Assembly: GCA_973895155.1 (NCBI GenBank)
Contig: OZ316894.1
Location: 12,462,001-12,526,000 of the forward strand
Direction: 5' to 3'
Length of the DNA stretch: 64,000 nt
DNA from: Marsupella aquatica
Lineage: Eukaryota > Marchantiophyta
Shown here: piece by piece, positions 1 to 10,629 of the stretch
How the letters are laid out: each line of letters opens with the position of its first letter
Numbering within the stretch: the stretch's first letter is position 1
The notes under the pieces: generated by a model
Seen by the model: the letters and a program-made list of their open reading frames with translations, nothing else
Told to the model about the DNA's origin: nothing
The model's database searches: none
Translations under genes and position numbers: made by a program

Positions 1-1720
1 GCCCGCCTGTATAATTTCCTCCTCCTACCGACTACCGTAGTCTGTAAATGTCATACCGGGCTCCCGGTCCCACATGAGCTCAATTAATGCAGGAAAAATG
101 ACCGTTGTCGACTTGCCGTCCATTGGACAGTGCGCAATGCGCGGGACTTGCACACTCATGATCCGGACACTTTCTTTCCTTTCGCCGCACCAAGAATCAC
201 AAGCTGATAGGACGCATTTACTTTGTGTCACTCACTTGACGCAAATCATCTGTAGTTGTTGCATGCTCCAAAAGATGATCTGATCGGTGGATCGTCTTTC
301 GATTTCAAGGCAAAGAACCAATCACCTGCTGAATCGATGCGCCTGGAACATCGCATAACAGGCAGTGGAGGAACACTCGATAAATATCTGCATCATCATT
401 TGATCCAAAAATATAGATTACTACAGTCCGTAATATTTAACACCAAGTTTTCACAGAATGACTTAATTAATTAATCCTAAAGTTCACAAATTCGACGATA
501 CCGTCGTGGAAATTGAGTATGGTACCGTAGTACAGAATCTGGAGCCGTTGCGTACAAGATTCCAATTGCATTTCAAATCTCTCTGAAAAGATCGACTTAA
601 TTTTCAAATCGGCGAATTCTTAAGCAGTGCATACGTGACAAGCTTTAGTATCCATCCATGCGTTTGAGAATCTCGCTGCAATTCGCCGTTTGCGATGCAA
701 AATGTCTACGCTCTTCTGTCTACGTTTCTATCGTCCACATCATCCTGGCCGTCTCTTTTCCTTATGAGACGGCACTTTGATTCCAACTTCCTCTAGCATG
801 AGGCTGATAGACACCTTTCATCAATCGTTCCTAGCTACAGGAAGATGCGTATGCAAATGTTTCAATGGCAGTGTTATCCTCGAGGCACATGCGCGCTAGT
901 AAAACGCCTATTTCGAGTTTTCCTAGTCCAAAATTTCATTCATTGAATTTCTTGACTGGCGAAAATTTGGCACATCATGATTGTCTATCTAAAGGAGCTG
1001 TAGTACTCTCTAAGTAACCGCGGTTGCTTTTGGTCGACTTCTGTAAGCTCTATGGTTCCCATTTCTGTTCCTCTAAGAAATCTGTATGTGAATTTACTCG
1101 CTAGTTAGCTGCCGCCTATTATTGTTATCTACACTCCAGTCATCCGAATTGACCCATTCTTCTTGTCTCGACGTCCCACCAACGAACTGTTCACCAGACC
1201 CAAAGATGCCTATCGTTATATGTCCATCCAAACAATTTCCTTGGTAGGATTCCCAGAACACCTCGGTATCGATAGTGCTCACTGACCATCGCTGTCAGCT
1301 CGACTACGTTTCAGAATCACAACAAGTATGCGCAAACCCGATTCCTAGAAGATCGTGCTGTATTAAAGAACTTATGAAACTAAACCGCGGCCACGAATTG
1401 CAGGCCGTTCTTTTAATGAAGGGCATGAGCTGGGCAATCAATATAATTTTAGAATCAATTTGCACAACGTAGCGGTGTCCACAATTGTAACTACAGCCGA
1501 GAATCGCGAGTAAACTGTCACCTCAATATATCATTTCCTGAGCTGCACAGCATCGAGACGTGCGACGCAAAACAACGTCGAACATTTCAGCTGATCGAGC
1601 GAAGGTTCACTCCCTTTATTAGTCGGAGCGGCCACTCTCGCTCTTGAGTGTACACAGTCCACCATGATCGTGTTGAATTGCCGTTCTACGACTACACGAC
1701 CAAGCAGGTAGTAGATACGG

Positions 1721-1800
1721 TAAACTTCATCACTCTTCTCCTCATAATTTGATTTTGCTGTAAACTTTATCATTCTTCTCCTCATAATTTGATTTTGCTC
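1721..1800. repeat. 40-bp tandem duplication
   Basis: Two head-to-tail 40-bp units (1,721-1,760 and 1,761-1,800), each starting TAAACTT and ending GATTTTGCT. They differ at two C/T positions and the last base. It is a simple local duplication with no sign of function. Confidence 0.9.
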
Positions 1801-2594
1801 CTAGTAATTGCAGATCAAACTGTGGAAACAATAGCCGGGGTGGACCAAGACATTGTACTTGCCTATCCCCATGGACTAGCGTGAAGCAATCTTGCTTTTA
1901 AACCGACAACAAAAAGGAACCAGTGCAGCTGATGAGTAATGGTGTGACTTCTTCAAAGTTGAAGGCAGTCAAGTCATCAAGTTATCTAACGTAATTGAAA
2001 CCTTACAAAGGTGAGGTAAGGAGACGGTTTACAGTTCACATTTCAGTTAAAATTATAAACAATGTTATCTGAGTCAGTTTATTGCTCTGAGCAAGTACAT
2101 CCCAGCTTTGCCAGTCTATCTGGGTTTCATAGACCAAGTGAAAGTCCGTCCCGGCTTTAGTTTCTCAAAATGTGACAATGTTCATTCTTGGGGATGCAAA
2201 CTTGACTACTTTGCCATTGATTGTTTGATTACATTTCTAACTCAACTGAGGATGCTATTTAGCTATCACATACTAAGAAGTGTTGCAGGTAGCTTTTTTG
2301 CCTTGACATTTCTCCGCTTTCCACATTGAACAAAGCATCATTCATAGTTCCTGTAGTTTGTAGTGACCCTGGGCTCCATTTAGTCTCTCACACTTGTTTT
2401 CTCCAAAGTTTGTACTCATCGCATGACAGAGGTTGGAGCTACTTGTGACCTCCAGGCTCCAGCCTTCCTCCCGTTTGCCCATTCTTTGAACCAGTGGACA
2501 TTCAAGTCAGGACATGCAAGCCAACTGCCCATTTTCATAGACTCATCCTGGCCCAATGTCCTTGTTTCTACTCCACCCCCAATTTCACCCCCAA

Positions 2595-3860
2595 CTTCAG
2601 TTACTAGCCCCAATTACCCGTTCTTTGAACATGAGTAGAGACGAGGACAATAAAATGTAACAAATTGTCTTCCCTAATTCATTCTTTAAATATTAATGAT
2701 AATCATTCATGTCATATATAATATACCATCATGTCTATGCACATTTTCTTTACATGCACATATATTTTGGTGGGGCCCTAGAGTCATGCTCTAGGAACTT
2801 CACTCTAGAAGCCTATACCCTGACTCTAGCTTCCCCTTCAAGATATTCAATTTGCAATCCTAGTTATTTGAAATACAGGTGAGAACATTCAAGTCTATTG
2901 TGCTATTGTAAGAGTCTCACACTAGCCCAATCTCCATTCTTACTTGCACCCCAACTTCCCAAGTCCCAATTAACCTTGTTCTTTGGGATAGAGGTGAGAA
3001 CATTCAAGGCTGATGCACCATTTTCACTTTTTGATATGCGTTTAAGCTCAAATTTTGTCAGCACATTCTTTGATATCCTATCTATTTACTTGACCAAGTT
3101 TGAGAATTTTCTTAGACCATTTGCTCCATTTCAGATGAGCACTAAGATAGTCAGATAATATAAACCAAAAAAATTGTGGTAGTATTGTCATTAGAACATC
3201 TTTAGTGGCAAAGTAATTAAAAAATGAATTACCATGTACCCTCAAACATATGTCCATCAAAACTGTATGGACATCCAAAAAGTAAGTCATTGCACCATCC
3301 TCTAGTGTGGGCCAACAGAGGCCTGTTTTTCTGTGTCCATTTTTCTTGGAAAAATTCTCCCAACATTTGCCCACATTTGATCAAGCTTAACGATCGGCTT
3401 TGGCAGGCAGCTTCAAATATCCCCGCATCCATTCCCTAGTTGTAGGGTCTGTATCCCACTCTGTATGACTGTGGTGATTGGGGCCCATGTAGTTGTTAGG
3501 CATATACACTTAGGTTTAGAGTTACATTGTAATCACAGTTAGTCAAGCCATAATTAAGTGCTTGGTTACTACTTGTGTATTTGGTGTATGTTATGTATTG
3601 TTTTATGAGTAATGGTTGTTGCGTTGGGTTGTATATGTGTATGTTGAATGGGTTGTATATGTGTACTAGCCCGACTACCCATTCTTTGAATGTGAATATA
3701 TAGTGGGGAGGACAATAAAATTGTCATTAAATATATTCTTTATTCACATTTTTTGAAGGTTAATGAAATGACCAAAAAACTATCATGCATGTCATCATTT
3801 TAATAATCATACTCACCATACTCTTCTCTATGCACATATGTTATGGTGGGTGTGGAACTC
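2595..3860. repeat. dispersed direct repeat pair, about 200 bp each
   Basis: Sequence at about 2,600-2,800 recurs in diverged form at about 3,660-3,860. Shared landmarks in order are a CCCATTCTTTGAA-like block, GAGGACAATAAAAT, an AT-rich stretch, a TCTATGCACAT block and a TGGTGGG block. Same order and orientation suggest two old copies of one repeat, or the two ends of a decayed non-autonomous element about 1 kb apart. I found no clean TG...CA ends or target duplication, so an LTR interpretation is not supported. Confidence 0.5.
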
Positions 3861-4014
3861 ATCTACAACTATAATAAGTGATCCCGCCTTTTTTTGTCCT
3901 TCATCCCGTTATGAAATCCAGAATCTATGGGAATCAAAACTGGCCGTTATATATTTTAGAGTATTTTTGTATCCATTTGATTAGCACTTGCCCTCTCTGG
4001 AAAGGCCCCCAATG

Positions 4015-4290
4015 CCTGTGCCTTCATTATGGACCCCCTCGCGAGATACATATACAGGCATCAATGCTCGCAATGTCTCGCCGGCCCTTTTGATGCCTTT
4101 CCCTCCCGTCGGTCCCAATGCGCTTTGCCCCTCCCCTCGGTCCACGCCCTGCCTTTCCCTGATGCCCTTGCCCTGACACCCTGCCTCGCCCTCCCCTTGG
4201 TCCCGTTGCACTCGCCCCTACCTCTCGCCCCCAGGCCTGACTCCCTATGGGCCGGCCTTCATTGCACCGTGCAACGCACGAGCACAGGGC
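4015..4290. other. C-rich, strand-asymmetric island with terminal hairpin
   Basis: The + strand is strongly C/T-biased (runs such as CCCTCCCGTCGG and CCTGCCTTTCCC), unlike the AT-rich flanks. Such bias opens frames on both strands, so these are not taken as genes. Near the right edge is a hairpin with 5-bp arms CGTGC/GCACG around AAC at 4,268-4,280. The island may be a fragment of a GC-rich repeat; its nature is unknown to me. Confidence 0.4.
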
Positions 4291-4664
4291 TTGTTTTTTA
4301 ATATAAAGAAAAATCATGATAAAAAGCATGTATGATTATCATTTGTCATAGATCATAGTTATGAGTTTTCCCATCCACATGATTAGCCATGGAGTTAGCG
4401 TCTAGAGGCTTCTCTAGAAGCTAAGCCCCAACTCTAGTTTGTAAGTTGCTGCTTTATAAGTAATATATTTTTTTAGGAGTAATGGGCTCATGATTGAGAG
4501 ACCCCATACTCAGATGGGTTTAGGGGTTGGATTATTGTTGTCCAAACCAAATTTACCATATTGAGCATACAAAGTGAAGGAAAAAACCCAAATTTTCCAA
4601 CAAGCCCAAAGTTTACTTTCCTAGATTTCCTTCCAAACAGTAAAACATAAATTAAAATGTAAAT

Positions 4665-5270
4665 TGTGAAGGCATCAATTCAAGGTCAGTTGCGTTTCCA
4701 GTGCTAGGTAAAGTAGGCTCTTCTTTGAATTAGGTGGTTGTACCCTCCTGACCTCTTTTGCTTTTACCTACTCTATTGTACCTTTTGTCTTTTAAAAGTA
4801 TTTTTTTCCTCAAAAAAGTACCAGTAAAAGCTTAGGCATCAATTCAATGTGAGTTGAGGGGTAAAGTGGCCTCTTCTTTCGAGGATTGTATTTGCCCTCG
4901 TCTGGTGAGTAACCATAGGTATTGTCCTCTTTGGACCTCTTTCACCTACTCTACTATACTATAATTTCTCCTTCTGAGTAAAAAGCTTCCCCCAAATTGT
5001 AGAAAGTAAGTGAATATTAAAATGGTGAAAGACCAGGTGAGTTCACTTCAAGCGCAGGGTAAAGTGGTCGTCTTCTTCTTCTTTGCATTTGCCCTTTTCT
5101 TTCGAGTTAGTTGTTTGTTCCCTGTGGACCTCTTTTGCTTTTACTCTTACACTACTGGATCCTTATCAGTAGCTTGTTTTTTCTACAAAAAATGAAAATG
5201 AAAATTGTGACGGCTGTAATTCAAGGTGAGTTGCAATTGAAGTGTGGTAAATTAGCCAGGGTGGTGAAAC
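4665..5270. repeat. tandem array, about 3.5 units of 165-190 bp
   Basis: Diverged units begin near 4,671, 4,835, 5,022 and 5,211. Recurring landmarks are GGCATCAATTCAA or a variant, GGTGAGTT, GTAAAGT(A/G)G, a TTCTTT tract, GACCTCTTT and a run of CTACTCTA-like sequence before an A-rich end. The array abuts a LINE-like 3' end (5,277-5,640, minus strand) on that element's downstream side, so it could be a repeated 3' tail. Confidence 0.55.
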
Positions 5271-5276
5271 AGCAAG

Positions 5277-6345
5277 TCACCGGTAAAGAACTAAAGCAAA
5301 AAGACATGCGGAGGGATTACATGTAGAACAAAACCTAGCTTTGATGTATATGGTTGCATATATCACCGTGCCAAAAGGCAAAAATTCCAAACCAGGAGAC
5401 GGGATCCGAGGGGCACAACAACCCAATAAGGGGGGAGGCGCAGGCAAGCCCCAAAGAAGACCAAAAGGTCCAGCAAAGCTAAGGGACCAACAACAACAGA
5501 TTGAAGAGCAACTACCAAAAACTAAGACACAACAAAGAAGCCTAACTATTGTGCAAAGAATTGAAAAGTCTGATAGAGCTTTGGAATATAGCATTATAGC
5601 ATACTCATCCTGGAACATGAAAAGTTATTTTGTACTCTAACAAAAAGTTTAAGTTTTTTTAGTGAAATACAAGTGATCTAATTTTTTTGTGGCAAATATA
5701 AATAGGACATTGATTAGGAAGCCACATTGCAAAATTGTGCACATAAGATACAAGAGTAAAAGTACACATGTAAAGAAAAATAATAATCAACAGTAAAAAT
5801 TTAAGTCTATGGTATTGGGTTCAGCACATACTATACACCAGTAAAGATACTTATATACTTATCTTAGATAATGACACTCAAATGAATTAAAACCATAAAT
5901 TTAGGACACAAAACCATGAATAGAACTTAAAGACATGAGGAGTGCACTTTAATTAAATCATTTCTTCTTCACTAAGGGCTAGAACTTCCGTGAGCTTTGT
6001 TAAAGGGTGGATGATGAAAAGTATATCACAGATTGAAAAATTTAGAGGGGTGCCAGATTAAATTCAAAATCTAAAGTATACAAGGGATGCACCTTGGTAA
6101 GACACATTGAATTAAAATACACAAGAAAAAAAGTATGAATAAGACAAAATACTGGAAGATAGATTCACCATTATAGCAGTTTCATTCTGGAATTTTGAAA
6201 AGTCTGATAGAGCTTTTGAATAAATGAGAGAATTACTAAGCAAAATCTGTCTAGACGCCCTAAAACTGCCCTACAAAGGAAAGCAAAAATCTGGGCCCAT
6301 GAAAGTGCAATAGACACCCTCTGTTGAAAGGTGAGGGTCACTCAT
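5277..6345 (-). mobile_element. decayed LINE-like 3' end fragments
   Basis: Read on the minus strand, 5,618-5,330 resembles the better preserved tail at 22,000-22,250. Both have a CTTATTGGGTTG-type block, a GGGATC(T/C) block, a CC(T/G)GGTTTGG block and a short final stretch before an AT-rich end. A second partial copy follows at about 6,170-6,345; it shares GAAAAGTCTGATAGAGCTTT with 5,562-5,590 and a GCCCTAAAA...CTGGGCCC module with about 22,340-22,395. No reverse transcriptase was found nearby, so these look like dead 5'-truncated copies. The assignment rests on similarity within this window only. Confidence 0.4.
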
Positions 6346-9300
6346 TTCTGGCCCTGAACAAATCTACCTATTTGGTAACTCACCTAGTTCCCAACTATAT
6401 ATTTCTCTTGTTTTCTCCCTTTCATTGGGTTTCAAGATTTTCATCCTCAGACTTTTTGGCTCTTTGATCTTCTGGCTAGCCCCTTTATTGGGTCAGGAGC
6501 CTTTGGGATATTACATCCTGTTTGATTCATGTTATTATTTGACAATGTGATATATACTTGTAAATATACTGGTGGCGGTATTAAAGTGCAACTCTAGTCT
6601 GATTTGCATCCTTCCTGATACCAAAGTAAAGGCACACAGATCCGATTTGATGGCCTCTCACTGAATCTCAACACATTTGGAACGACATTCAATATTTTAA
6701 TGTCTTGAGCTGATTCAAATATCAATATGGTATAGCCGTTGGGATTTCCTCAATACTCTCGGTAAATACATTATTGCCGTTGGAATTTCCTCAGTACTCT
6801 TAGTGAATACGGTACGTGGTACTGTTACTGGGACTGTAATTTGTATGTTGACATCCGTCCGTGCACTGGAGCACAGCACTCTTCTTTTCTGATGCCTCAC
6901 TCACCATGGTACAATAAATGCATGCGTTCACAGTGACGAAATACAGTGACATGATCAAATATGATTCGCCACTAACATAAACGAAACCTGACTTTGACAT
7001 TTGGGTGCTGTCCTTTAACTTTGATGCACAAAGTGTAGGGTTTATCTTCCAACTGCTCAATCTGACATTATTGCTGTATTACGATATCGGCCTGCTTCTA
7101 TTCACTAGAAAGTGCCAAAACGAAGTACATTAGAATAAAAGGAAAAAGGAGGATAGTTGTGAATGAGCTCGGTGCTGAACTCAGGAGCAGTGTTTTTTTT
7201 AGTGGCAAAAATTAGCTAGATTCCACCTCCCCAAAAACCTTTAGTCACTTTTGGCAAAATTTCTACTATTTTGCTGTCTCATTAGCCAGTGTTCCATCTA
7301 ATCTCAGGCCCCACTAGCCAGAATCTAACGTCAGTCTTAAATCTAGGGAGATTTGATGGTCAGTAAAATAATTGAGTAGTGAATCTGTTGAGCATCTTCT
7401 GCTTCACACATTTTAGATTCCCACTCTGGCCAAAAAGTGAAATCCTTATGAAATACTCTGCTCAGGAGACCTAATAAAGGGGAGAAAACAAAAAAAAATC
7501 AGTCAACACCATTTAGTCAAAGAGCCCAAAAGCCGGAGGGTCCCCATGAATGGCACTAAGTAAAGCCCTATTGTGCAGCAAACTGAAAAGGTGGATAAAG
7601 TTCTCAAGTGAACTGCATAGGAGAGTCCAGAGTAATATACATGAAGTTTATTTACTAACAGGCCAAACAAAGTACAATGACAAAACAGCAAAAGAAGTCC
7701 AAAGCAAATGGAAATCCACAAAAACCTAGAAAGAGAATAAGAAAAAGAAAAAAAGGAGGAAAACATTTACAACTACCATTGTAATGAACCAGTGGTCCAC
7801 ATGTACACAATAGGGGAGAATGAGCTAAGAGACAATTATACTCCTTTGGCACTCCGGACTACACTCCTAACTATTTCAGATTACACTCCTAACTACCCAA
7901 TCTCTGCTGACGAAGAAATCCATTTTTTAGTATATTGCATGGATCGTCATGCCATGGAAGCTTCAGCTGAATCTAACTAGCTAGACTATGGAGATTAGGG
8001 TTCGTGCTTTCGATCCACTTTGTGGTCCCTATTCGAAATGCCTTTCTTTGACTGAGGGAGCCATTATTGGAGATGGGTGGTCCTCCTTGGGGAACCCAAT
8101 TGGCATGGAATCTATCAAAAATTGAGAGCAGCCAATGGTCCAAATTTGATGATCTTCAAATGACCAACAATGGTACCCCCACTCGTATTCTCCAGAATCA
8201 ACTATGGTGTAGCGCATGGTTGACTTTGCCACCATGACTTTCGGCTAGCGTCGCAAAGCCGAAAGGGAAGGGCATCATTATATGTGTATAGGATTGGCCA
8301 AAACTATCAAATCCTTTGGTACGTGGGCAGGTGGGCTTGAGGATACTGTAGATTGGTTGATTTGACAAATAAACAAATTCAAGGAAGATGATCCCATCGA
8401 CAATTCTGCCTGACGGGTAACAAAAAGTTAACGTGGTCCCTGTCAATGATTTATATTTTTTTTATAATTAATTTTTAAAGGGGAAACCTCCTTAAAGCAA
8501 GCCTCTCCTTCACTTTTGGTTTTTGGAAAGGGAAATATTTCATTCACAAGTGATGTCCAAGGCACTTCAACCTAACCAACACATCCACTCGCCAACCCTC
8601 CCCCACACCCAGCCTGAGAGGTACTTAAACCTGAGACATGCTGGTCCCAAGTTCAATACCCTGGCCAATTCAAGGCCTATCCATTATTGCTAAATTAAAA
8701 ATGTGGTGTTTGATGATGTTGGGTAATTGGGCAACCATTCCTTGCAAATTCCCTTCCATTTTCTCCATGGTTTTTGGTATTTCTCATTTTCCAGGAATAC
8801 CATAAATAGCTCATGTCCAACAAGCCAGAAATTTGGACCACCTTGCAAGTTAGTCGAGATATCTCCCTCCCCTTCCCCCTCCCGCCTCCCCCAATCCCTG
8901 ACACATAAGAAAAGTGTTAGGATGCAAATTGCCACTATTGTTTGTTGATAATGTGGCAGCTGAACCCAACTTCCCCTTGAATGCCCAGAGTGCGTGGGCG
9001 CAGGCAAACCTGGGTATCCATGGCCAAGGAGGTGTCCATGAGTTGGACTGTGATCCAACAGCAGAAATTCCTCCCCTTCACCCTCAGCAGGCTTTGGCGT
9101 GCAACCTTTCACGGCTCAACTCATGCTATGAAGAACAGCCATCCAAGACACTCTCACCACAAAAATTTCCCTTCCCATGCACCTCCCTTCCTTCGTGATA
9201 GTGACTTGGGGGCTTTGCACTTTTGACTCCAAAAGAATTCAGGCATGGTAGTTGATCAATACATGGGAGAGGCAAGGAGTTTCCTCACAAGTCATTTTCT

Positions 9301-10091
9301 TATTCATGTGCCCTTATGTTCTCTAACAACATTTGTTTTTGGCTTACAAATGGGTCGTTGTAGCAGTAAGTGCAGCAGAGGCACTTTTAATCAGGTGAAT
9401 TATATTCAGTATTGTATTGGAGACTCATCATGGAATGCTCAGGACTGGGAGTAAAAATGGCAGCTTGTGCAAATAAGCTCTTCTTTGAACATAACCATTC
9501 CATCCTGTTTTGGTTTATTTTGAAATTTGACACACTCTGCCGTGTCTCAAATTTTCTGCAAGATTTGACATGTAGGCTGTTACACAAATCACAAACAATT
9601 CTCGCAAGATGGCATTTGCCACATCCGGTTAGTTAATGTCACAAGTTGTCATAACCATACACTCTATGTAACCGCATCTGAGTGGCTCACCATGAGGCTG
9701 CAGGGTTATGAGATGGTCAAGACAAAGGTTTAGGGTCTAGACATTTCCAGCACGCCTGGCAGTCTAGCTCAAGGGTTGTAAGACTTGAGTGGAAGTTTCC
9801 TGGTGAAAATTGGGCAGTAATGCACTGGATCTAAGCCTTTAATCCATGGTCTCTTAGGGCTACATGGTCAAACCCTCAAGGGCTAGTCACCATATGGGAT
9901 TAAAGGCCGTGCCCCAGTCAGGCTAAGTGCCCTTGGAGTGAAGGCTGTAACCCCCACAAGGTCTTGGGTTATCCTATTTGATTATACCAATTCATACAAG
10001 TTATTCCGGAAACATACAGTGTCCATGTACACTAATTGCAGGTTCATAGGGATGGCAAACACAATCCAGTAGATGGGAAGGAAAAATGGGC
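6346..10091. other. intergenic DNA, no gene seen
   Basis: Only short overlapping frames are present. The longest (minus strand, 8,690-9,112, 140 codons) lacks family motifs and lies across a composition-biased stretch. Near 6,476-6,540 the + strand has a CCTTTATTGGGTC block like the LINE tails, in the opposite orientation. At 9,836-9,906 a 10-bp perfect inverted repeat (CCTTTAATCC / GGATTAAAGG) encloses about 50 bases. I see no other structure I can name. Confidence 0.45.
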
Positions 10092-10096
10092 CAAAA

Positions 10097-10440
10097 TGTT
10101 GAGCATAGACAACATTTGTAACGGTAAGCCCATGAACCATCCAACGCACAATAGTCGACACAGAGAGATACGTGGTTCACCTCCACATGAGGCTACGTCC
10201 ACGGGAACACACAAGAGCTTTACTGCACTCTAGGCCGACCGGCCATACCAAGCATCCATAGCACAAGCTCTCCCTATCTCTCAACTAGCTCCGTAACAAT
10301 GAGCCTAAGTTCCACCAGGGTCTGGCATCAGCCTTGGCTATATGCACACCAACACTACCGCTAACATTAGCTAAGTCCTAACCCAAGTTAGACTAACTAT
10401 GGTTAGCTCATGAGTCACAAGACTAGAGCAATATCTAACA
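10097..10440 (-). repeat. element A 3' LTR
   Basis: 344 bp, starting TGTT and ending AACA on the + strand, which is the usual TG...CA end on the element's own strand. Preceded by CAAAA. The part nearest 10,097 (R-U5 on the element's strand) is clearly related to the R-U5 of element C's LTR, while the U3 side differs. Confidence 0.92.
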
Positions 10441-10460
10441 AACTCCCCCTTGACTCTTGT
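10441..10460 (-). other. element A polypurine tract
   Basis: On the minus strand a GTCAAGGGGGAG-type purine run lies immediately upstream of the 3' LTR. It matches the GTCAAGGGGAAGAT tract at the same place in element C. This is the expected second-strand priming site. Confidence 0.75.
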
Positions 10461-10629
10461 CTTGGGGACTAGACTAAATGCTACCATATGGAATCCTCAG
10501 CGGGAAGTTCTAGACAATCACCAAACCCGGTCTCCCCCTAAAAACCACAAGGGTTAACTAAGGGTTAACTAGAACTAAGCCGTAGCAGTAATCCATATAC
10601 AAATAGTCACACATTGCTAAATAATTCTA

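Larger units (their letters stand above)
1..4660. other. intergenic DNA without a recognisable gene
   Basis: All open frames here are short (under about 100 codons), overlap on both strands and show no protein family I know. Codon use does not favour any frame. The stretch holds a 40-bp tandem duplication at 1,721-1,800, a dispersed direct repeat (about 2,600-2,800 and 3,660-3,860) and a C-rich island (about 4,015-4,290), listed separately. No tRNA- or rRNA-like sequence was seen. A small gene with tiny exons cannot be excluded by eye. Confidence 0.5.

Noticed and set aside
4260-4300. Helitron 3' end
   Set aside because: A hairpin is present, but there is no CTRR terminus and no A/T target context or 5' TC end could be paired with it.
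7503-7766. Another LINE tail on the minus strand
   Set aside because: Composition is similar, but the shared blocks of the other two tails are not clear enough to call it.
8690-9112. Minus-strand 140-codon frame
   Set aside because: No known motif, no splice context, and a shadow frame exists on the other strand over the same biased sequence.
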